Positions 42,101 through 51,800 of a stretch of DNA of 64,000 nt are shown here, in pieces. The DNA is from Ctena decussata (taxonomy: Eukaryota; Mollusca; Bivalvia; Lucinida; Lucinidae): the NCBI GenBank assembly GCA_963989385.1, contig OZ022508.1:56273087-56337086 (forward strand), written 5' to 3'. The number at the start of each line of letters is the position of its first letter. Positions within the stretch are counted from its first letter, which is position 1. The position numbers were made by a program, and so were the translations under genes. The notes under the pieces are model-generated. The model was not told the DNA's origin. It did not search any database and saw nothing but the letters and a program-made list of their open reading frames with translations.

Positions 42101-45100
42101 ATACTGTAGCCATTTTTATGTCCTGTCAACAAAAAAAAAAGAGTTTAAACTAATGTTCCTGTAAATTGCCAAAAATTTATAATCAGACGAGACAAAATAA
42201 CAAGGAAAAAACTACAGTGCAATAGAATGACAAATAACAACAGCTCATATCAGCCATGATAAAGCTTTGAAAGTCCATTGACATCGAATCATTACTTTCA
42301 ACGGAATCGTATTATATTGTAGTTGCCTCAAATGGCAGAAGTTATGTATTCAGGTGGCAAATAGAGTTTTGGGTTAAATAAATCAATCGAGAATGCAAAG
42401 GTGAAACGTCATGTTAAATTTGAGTTGTCTTTAATGCAGATAAAAAGAGAACAAAGAGCTCCATAGATTTCAGCCTTTATCGTGAGAGCGGTAGGAAGCC
42501 TTAGCAACATTGAACTCATAAATTTACGGGCTTCATTACGATTAGCATCTATTCTTGTCCAATAATTTTACTGCATATTTCAGGTACCAGTTTTTGATCA
42601 TATTCCTTCTAAAGTTACAGTCGACGTCGACACGTGTTCCGTGGAAGACAGAATAGAAGTGTACAACCTGCGTTTCGAGAAAAAAGAAGACTGCAACGTT
42701 TTCAACTGTACAGTGGTGTGTGTAAATTGTCCAGGAGGGAAGCGGTTTTGGACTAAAAATGGTATGTTTCGAAAGTAGGTAAGGAATAAACCGTGTATCA
42801 TACATGTATACTCATATCAGGCTGGTCCAAAAGACGGTTTGCAGAGCTCAGTTAGCAGTTTCATTCCCACTTGCAGTTTTAATAATGGATAGCCAGAATA
42901 GAACAAAGTGAATAATGCACGGGTTTCATCCAAGCAGAGCATATTAACTTGTTCTTGCTTTAGCTTTGTTGAAGATAACTGCATGATCTTCTGAAGCGTA
43001 ATGTCAATTTAGCTATTTTCAGGACTCTTGTGCTGTCTGGGGTCGGTACTTTTACGTCAAAGCAGACATTTTGACTGAATATTCTTTTCATATAACTAAC
43101 ACGGAATAAAAATGACGACTTGAGAATAATTATTTGTTAATAAAATCTGAAGATTCTGTCCAAAGAATTTCAGGTTGTAATGTCATTGAAAAATTGGCGG
43201 AGCATAGCATAGATCTACCATGCGGAAATACCAATGACGTCATAGATATGTTACCAAGGCACTTAAGATTTTAAATTGATGTCAGAGTGACGTCATCGAG
43301 ACGTCATTGTGCGAAGGCACTAAGTACAAAAGTTGCGAAATCCATAGATTCTATGGTAACAGATGTATGACGTCATTAGTATCGGAGCAGTGTATGCCAT
43401 ACTCTCTTCGAATGATAAGTGAGATGCAACCTGAAATCCATTCAATGGAAAGGTTTCGTTTTCTCAAATAATTTAATTCTTCTTGCATGTGGGTGGCAAG
43501 CAGAAGGCACAATGAGTTTTCAGACTAAGTTGGTCAAATCTAGGTTTCAGCTCTTTAATTATAGTTTTTACTGTTCAAAACCAACTGATTTCTTTAATCA
43601 GAATTTGAGACGCAACAAAATGGCATGTGCACCCAACGAAATCTCAGATCCGCCTAAGCATCCACCTAGTCTGATCAGACTCTCTTCGCTGTGCGCCTAA
43701 ACGGTAGCTAAGCATATGCAACAATGGATTTTTGACTATCCGCATAACCGATAATATGAAAGAAGTCATATGACCTTTAAACAAGTCATATGACTTCTTT
43801 CTGAATCCCTTTTGTATATTGTATTCTTGTTTGTATTGCCTATCTAATAATGTCAAAATGTTGCTTATACAAATAAAATACTGTTTACACTAACCGATAA
43901 TATATTTTGCATTAGCGCTGATGGGGAAGCAATATAAATTAACCAATAAAAACACTATTTCTTGTTTTAAGGTGGTGTTTTGTGGTAAATACAAAAATCT
44001 GCATAAAACCATAAAAAATAACGTACCTCCCTGAAAGTTTGCTGACTTCTTATTTTTGTTGTTCTCAACAGTTTAGAATACAGAATAGAGGGACATGCTG
44101 TTAAAAAAAAGTTTTATATGGAAAAATCAAAGGGCAATTTTGTGCGCATAAATCTAGAAAATTAACTTTATTCTTGAAAATATACTTAGCTCTGAAGTTT
44201 CTTTAATGCATTAAAAAGAGCGTCCTAGCATTTATTTGTTCCAACTCTTTCTCAAATTTGTAAGATAGAGCAGATGAAAACAGTCACTTTTTCTCAAATG
44301 TCTGACCATGTATGGTGCATGTACACTGCATGCATTAATTAAATACAGGTAGAGCAGTTATACCTTTACCATACTCACAGTATACCATAAAAATTCTATA
44401 TATTGAGGCAGTTAGGTCTGAGCAAATAGTGCAAACCCAGATCAGACAGGAGCAGTCTGATCAGGGTCTACACTATTTGCCATCTCATTTCCAATTTTGT
44501 GGGCTCATTACTGCACTGTAAAACCAAACTGTTCTAATTTTAGGACAGTTATGGTAGTTATTTTAGTGTCCCAATATTTAGAAATTTTACCACCATGACA
44601 CAGGTGTGTATATATGAAATTGTTCAACCTTAAAAATGGACTCTACTGTGTATTTTGGCAAATATTTGGAGACAGATGAGACCATTTTTAGCTCACCTGA
44701 GCCGAAGGCTCACAAGGTGAGCTTGTAGTATAGGCTTGGTCCGTCGTCGGTAGTCCGGCGCCCGTCCACACTTTTAAGCATTAATCTGGCCAATCTTGAT
44801 CAAATTTTATGTGTAGCATGGTTGGAGCGGGGGTTGATTGGATATAGTTTTGAGACCGATTGGTTTAAAACTGTGGTTACCATGGCAACAGAAAGGTCCC
44901 ATAGACTTATAATGGGGAAAATGTCCGGGCCCTAGCGTCTTCGTTTTTGATCGCAACTTCTTCAAACTTGCAGGTATCCAGGACATTCAAAACATCTCGG
45001 ACCAGTTCGAATTTGGGCCAGGTTGGATTATTTTTCAGATTACTTGCCCTTGAGCGATAAAATATTTTCCAATAGACTTATAATGGAGAAAATGTTGTCC

Positions 45101-48100
45101 GGGCGCTAGCTTCTTCATTTTTGATTGCAACTTCTTCAAACATGCAGGTATCCAGAACAGTTAAAACATCTCGAACCAGTTCGAATTTGGGCCAGGTTGG
45201 ATCATTCATTTCAGAGTTACTTGCCCTTGAGCGATAAAATATTTTCCCATAGATTTACCATGGAAAAAATGTTGTCCGGGCCCTAGCTTCTTCATTTTTG
45301 ATTGCAACTTCTTCAAACCTGCAGGTTTCCAGGACAGTCAAAACATCTCGGACCAGTTCCAATTTGGGCCAGGTTGGATCATTCATTTCAGAGTTACTTG
45401 CCCTTAAGCAACAAATATTTTCCCATAGACTTATAATGGGGAAAATGTTGTCCGGGCCCTAGCTTCTTCATTTTTGATTGCAACTTCTTCAAACTTGCAG
45501 GTATCCAGGACAGTCAAAACATCTCGGACCAAATCGAATTTGGGCTAGGTTGGATCATTCATTTGAGAGTTACTTGCCCTTGAACGATAAAATATTTTCC
45601 CTTAGACTTATAATGGGGAAAATGTTGTCTGGTCATCATTCTATGGAATGATTTCAGTTGTACTTCACACAAGTGATGAGTATGACAATATCTTGGACAA
45701 GAACGAGTTTCAGTGTTTGTGGGTCAAGGTGAAGGACACAGTGCCTATTTTTAGAAAAACTTTGTCATCGCTGAAGCGCCTTCAATTTGTTGACTGAATT
45801 CAATTGGACATCAATTGAAATGAACAAATTACAGAATGTTTTCTCTGGTTTTCGGCACCAGAGTATGTCAGGGTCACTGATGAGGCTTGAATAGCCGAAA
45901 CTTCGAAGTATGACCCATGTTTCTTCTTTAGAATGTGTTCTCTGCTCTTGAAGGAACTGTTTTAGATTTTAATTTGACTTCACTGCAGCTGATGTTGTGC
46001 CGTGTGGCGGCCGTAAAACGTCTCCCCGTACATCATCTATAGTGCAGATTATATTTTATTTTGTCCTTGGAGATCAGAGGATATATTCTGAGAAATCAGT
46101 AATTTTTATTGATTTAGACATATTCTAGATCATCGCTTTTTATTTCTTTAGACCACTTTCGATACTAATCAGTCTTTAAATCGACTGCCTCATTGAAATG
46201 AACAAATTACAGAATGTTTTCTCTGGTTTTCGGCACCAGAGTATGTCAGGGTCACTGATGAGGCTTGAATAGCCGAAACTTCGAAAGTATGACCCATGTT
46301 TCTTCTTTAGAATGTGTTCTCTGCTCTTGAAGGAACTGTTTTAGATATTAATCATACAAGTGATTAGTATGACAATATCTTGGACAAGTTGGCATTTCAG
46401 CGTTCTTGGGTTAAGGTCAAGGTCACTGTGGCTATTTTTAGAAAAACTTAAACATCGCTCTAGAGCCTTCATTTATGGACCCATTTTGATTAAAACCTTC
46501 ACACAAATGTTAAGTATGACAATATCTTGAACAAGCTCGCGTTTCAGCATCCTGAGATCAAAGTCAAGGTCACAGTGGCTATTTATAGAAAAACTTCGTC
46601 ATCGCACTAGCACTTTCATTTATGGACCAATTTCGATTTAACTTCAAACAATTGATAAGTATGGCAATATCTTGGACAAGTTTGCGTTTCAGCGTCCTGG
46701 GATCAAGGTCAAGGCCACAGTGGCTATTTTTAGAAAAACTTTGTCTAGAGCTTTCGTTTTGGACCGATTTTGATTTAACTTCACACAAATGTTTAGTATG
46801 ATAATATCTTGAACAAGTTTGCGTTTCAGCATTCTAAGGTCAAGGTCACAGTTGCTATTTTTAGCTCACCTGAGCCGAAGGCTCACATGGTGAGCTTATT
46901 GTATAGGCTTGGTCCGTCGTACGTCCACACTTTTAAGCATTAATATTTGCTAAAGTAAGTGGCCAATCTTGATCAAATTTTCTATGTAGCATTGTTAGGG
47001 GGGGGGGATTGATTTAATATTGTTTTGGGCCATATTGGTTTAAAACTGGGGCTACCATGGCAACAAAAAGGTCCCATAGACTTATAATGGGGAAAATGTT
47101 GTCCGGACCACAGCATCTTTAGTTTTGACTGCAACTTCTTCAACTTGCAAGTATTTAGGACAGCCATAAAATATCGGACCAGTTCAAATTTGGGCCAGGT
47201 TGGATGATTCTTGTCTTTTTCATTTTCCACCCTGAGGGTCACAGGTATGATACCGCCTATGTGTCCAATTCGCCTTAGAGTAACTTACCCTAGAGTACTG
47301 AGGCTGAATGGACTCATGTGAGCTACAGGACCAATGGTCCTCTTGTTTATCGGCCCAGCCTGAAAATGTGTGAAAAAAATGGAAAAAATAATTGCTAGGA
47401 CGCTCTCCATAATGTATTAAAGAACCTTCAGACCCTATTATATTTTTAATAGCGATGCTTATTTTTCAGATTATTGCGCACAAAATTGCCCTTTGAAATT
47501 TTCTTATATAAACCCTTTTTAACTTCAACAAGTCCTGCATCTTTGAATTCTGAATCATGCGAAACAACATAAAGAAGGCATCTGCTAATTTTGTGGAAGA
47601 TCTGTTATATTGTCAGCATTTTATGCAGATTTTTTACTTCGCCCTAAATCAGTGATTATCACCACCTTAAGGTGCTGATAGCTTTTAAAAACAAAATTCT
47701 TCAGCTTTTTATAGAACATTTTTTCAACATTTTGATTTTTCTGACACATTAGTCCTTCTTAGACATGAGACACTGCCATAGCGCGGTGGCTCAGTGGTTA
47801 GTGCACTTGACTCTGAAGCCAGAGGTCGTGGGTTGATCCCCACCCGGGGCGAAGTCTTCCTATGTCCGAACGCGTTTTTCTAGCATCAGTTGCAGGGATG
47901 ATGTTAACAAGTGTGCCGTCCTTCGGATCGGGACGTTAACTGGAGGCCCCTTGTGCAGGAAGAGTCATCCCCTGTGTAGGTTTAAGACCCTACTATAGCT
48001 ACATGGCTATATGTAGGCTTTCATCCTGCAACACCGGAGTGTACACAAGTATACCGTCTGTGTCCCCCTCGGGGATTAAAACGTAATGGAAGATGGATAG

Positions 48101-48852
48101 ATCCTATTTGTTTATATGGGAATGTCAGTATTGAAATGGCCTTTTCTGTGTTCTAACAAAGATTGTATGATTATCTGAAAGAATTATTTTCAGGCGCTTA
48201 TGGGATTATATGCACATTTTAATTTCGCGTTATTTGGCATTTTTTTTGAAAATGTGAATAAAAACATTATGGTCATTTTCTATTTTTTTCCATCATTGTC
48301 ATTAATTTTACCATTGTTTTCAATCTTTCGATTGACTGCTGAATTTTTCCAGTATCTGCTGTCAGAGAGTAGCGTTTTCCCCCTAGTAGTTTATCCCCTC
48401 GGAAAAATTGCTATGATTTTCCATAGTAGAATTTCCCACCGGAAAATTGGCTATATAATAGAACCCACCCTCCTCTTGATATATGACTATTTAGTCAATT
48501 TTCCCCAATGAAAATCTACTATACACCTTTTTGCATAGCCTTTTTCCCCCTCCAGAGTGGATTTTCCCCTAATGATACCATAGCAAGAAAATACGCTACA
48601 TGGCGGAATTTGCTCCCTCCCCAGTCATAATAGTGAGGCTCAGAACTGAAACAGAAATGCGAGTACCTGTCAAAAAAAAAACAAAAAAGAATCGCCGGAT
48701 AACAGATACTAGAACAGCACGCATGTGTCCATCAGTCTGTCTTTGGGTAAAACAGGTAGGCAGTTCGCATGTCCGTGCCAACCAAAAAAGGCTATGAGTG
48801 TACGTTGTTGTGCACATGCATTTGTATGATTTTGTGTTTGTACAAGCGTTCA

Positions 48853-48886
<34 letters not shown>

Positions 48887-51800
48887 TGGATTAGTGTTCG
48901 CCTTAAGCAGGAGTCGTGGGCTCGCCTCCGATCAGTACACGTCCGATTATTATTTTCAATCAACCCACACACACATGCACGCACGAACACATATATGCTA
49001 TAAAGCTTCTATCGGACAAAGCTATGAAGGCAATATTTTGTATAAGAAAAATACTACTTTCTGACAGACTTAATATTTTGCAACACATAAAATTATTTGA
49101 AACATGTGTAAGACCCATTTTGCTTTATTGTAGTGAATTAACTAGCATTGACGTTATTATTAGAGACAAAATTGACATTGAAAGCAGATACCATCTTTTT
49201 ACATCGGAAAAGATCCTGATCAAGTTTTCCAAAATGGTCTTAGGGGTCAACAGATCAGCAGTCAACTCTGCCGTGTTAGCAGAACTAGGTCTTTTACCTA
49301 TATCTGTAAATGCCTTAAAACTAAGTATAGGCTTTTGGTTGCATTTATTAGAAAGTGGCGAAAACAATATAGCAAAAAAGGCATATCTTGACAGTATCAA
49401 TATAAAAAGAGGTTACGGTGGTGACATTAAATCTTTTTTTATACCACACTGGTTTTGGTCATATTTGGGAACACCAGTCAACTTTTAGTAACGCCAAACT
49501 AACGAAGGCCATTTGTAAAGTCCTTTCTAATAGATATAAAGCCTTTTGGAAAAAAGGTTTATTCAATGATGATAGAACCTCAAACGGCAACAAACTGAGA
49601 ACTTACAGAACTCTTAAGACTGATATTGAAATGGAAAAATACCTTCTGACAGATATTGATAAGAAAGCTATTAACATCTTTGCTAAAATTAGAATTAGTA
49701 ATAGTAAGTTGTGTATTGAAGAAGGTCGTTTTCAAAAAGTTCCTCTTGAAAGCAGAATATGTCGATTGTGTAACAATGGAGTTGAAGATGAAATGCATTT
49801 TATTTTAAACTGTGCCCAACTTAATGGAGAGAGAAAGATCATGTTCACTGAAATTGAAAATTGCTTTCCGTCTTTTAGTTCAATGGATGCGTCTGATAAG
49901 TTCAAATTTATTTTAGGAAGTAATGATTCTGATTTGACTAAGATATGTATTAGTGGGGTCATAAGATGTATTTGTTGAGACAATCGTTGAATAATAGATA
50001 ATTATTAGCTTGAAATATGAAACTGTATTAAATTTTGTAAGATGAGTCCAGTAAAGCTTCCTCAGCGGTGACCATTACAAAGTTATTTGATTGTGTCATG
50101 TATCATTGTCAGAAGGAACAGTGCCTTTTGCACCTTTTTATTTACAGTCTATTATAATTGTGAAGAGCCAGTTTATAACACTTTGAGTGACTGTGATCAT
50201 ATCATAAGAACTTACAATACTTTAAATGATAGTAGATTTCTTAGCCTAATAAAATGAAATTATGGTGTTGAGTTTAATGATGAAGTATAGAAAAGGCATT
50301 GTTGGCTTCTGATAATTGTACAGCAGATCGTATACTGTGTATATTTGTTAACTTGCTCCTTTTTAATGCCGTACTTAGTTATTGTAGTTAGTTATTTTAC
50401 ATGTTTGTGTTTGTCTTGGTAACAATCCTAATTTTGTAAGGATTTAACCAAATAAAATTGACTTGCCTTGACTTGACTTGACATACGCACCGCCCATGCT
50501 TAATCAAACACGACTGGACAAAGCATCCGTTCACGAACAGGATCACTCAAACTGAGTCTAATTTGTCACTCCTGTCGTTGTACCAAGGTAATAATTCTTT
50601 TTATATACCCTTAATTAAGTCTAAAATGTGTAACCATTATCCAAATGTTCAGATCGTATTTAAGTTATGTGGTGTTTAAACCTATAAGTGTAGGTTATAT
50701 ATCTTCAAGTGTTCGTCACATAAATAGGAGCACTGACCTTTACAGTTAAAACAAGGGTGATACATTGGCAAACGTATGCTTTCTAAAATCAACAGTTGTA
50801 ACTAATGTGTTAATAATAGAAAACACAGTGACCCCAAATGAAGACTACCGCGAAAGGGTGTTACACCATACCTGCAGCTTTTATGTCAGATCACCTAAGA
50901 ATCTGTGTAACTTATGTTTTTTAATCGCTAGTTAATGCTTGGACAAAAAAGCCAATGCGCTTGGAACTGTGCTTATTGACGTTATTATGAGGTGCCGTTT
51001 TACTATACTGAAATCCCCTTTTTGTGATATCAATAATTCTATTTTGTAATGTTACTAATTCACTTTCGATTTGTGATATCAGAAACATGTTATTTATAGT
51101 AAAACAATACTTCATATATTATTAGGTACATCTTACTCATACGGAGACATTTTTAGCTGTTTGATCAAGGGAATTAAGTGTGTCATCGTACAGAAAACAA
51201 AGTTTAAACAACATTTTCAAATATAAACAGTCGGCTATAAGCAAACTGTATGAAAATAAGAAAAATGAATTGCTTGTCAAAGTAGTGAGGTTTCTATATT
51301 TTTGTTTCAGAAACAGTAATTGTGGCCTCTTCCAAAAATATTCGATTCGGACATCCTCACAACCTTCGGATTATATGTGTTGATGGAAGCTTGGCTGGGC
51401 AGCAGTTTGACAACTCACAGGTAACTGCATTTGCTGAACTGACTGTGGAGTTTGAGAAGCTAAATACTGTCACATGTTCGGTGCCAGTAGTAACATCTCC
51501 AAGCACTACTGAGGGTTCAGCTTCCACTGAAACATCACCTGCAGAGACGCATAGTAGCACCACTGTGCTAACTACTGCAAAATTGTCGGTTAGTTCATTA
51601 AAAACGACGACAATGGCTTTGACGTCTCTGTCGACTAAGAAGTCACAACTAAATAAGTCGACTACGACCATGCAAAATGCAAATCAGGAAAAACAGATTA
51701 CGACGAGTCCTCCAAGACCGATGAAAACGACCATGAATGATGCAATTGCAAGTACACATGCAACGAAAGAATTGTCACAGTCAATGACTACTACAGAAAC

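Larger units (their letters stand above)
45814..46346 (+). mobile_element. Retrozyme-like element: two direct repeats with hammerhead ribozymes
   Basis: Direct repeats at 45814-45967 (154 bp) and 46192-46346 (155 bp), near identical except for one extra A, flank a 224-bp unique spacer. Each repeat carries a complete type I hammerhead ribozyme in the plus orientation. Cleavage at both would release a 379-nt RNA (45911-46289). This is the layout of retrozymes and of ribozyme-bearing terminal repeats of Penelope-like elements; there is no reverse transcriptase, so it is non-autonomous. It lies in sense in intron 4 of the plus-strand mucin-like gene. Confidence 0.85.
44692..47350 (+). mobile_element. 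AGCTCACCTGAGCC element cluster with 176-bp tandem repeats
   Basis: Begins TTAGCTCACCTGAGCCGAAG, a hairpin-forming start, then GTATAGGCTTGGTCCGTCGT. A second such start lies at 46862, and the end at 47350 reads GGACCAATGGTCCTCTTGTT. Between about 44900 and 45640 a unit of about 176 bp (markers GTCCGGGCCCTAGCTTCTTC, GACAGTCAAAACATCTCGGA, CCCATAGACTTATAATGGGG) is repeated four times. Another unit with GACAATATCTTGGACAAG recurs through 45680-46830. Probably a non-autonomous transposon, or two in tandem, expanded by internal duplication. The ribozyme element at 45814-46346 is nested inside. Confidence 0.7.

Noticed and set aside
48916..49978. Two separate host genes
   Set aside because: The frames overlap and together read as one LINE C terminus followed by a tandem CTTGA tail.
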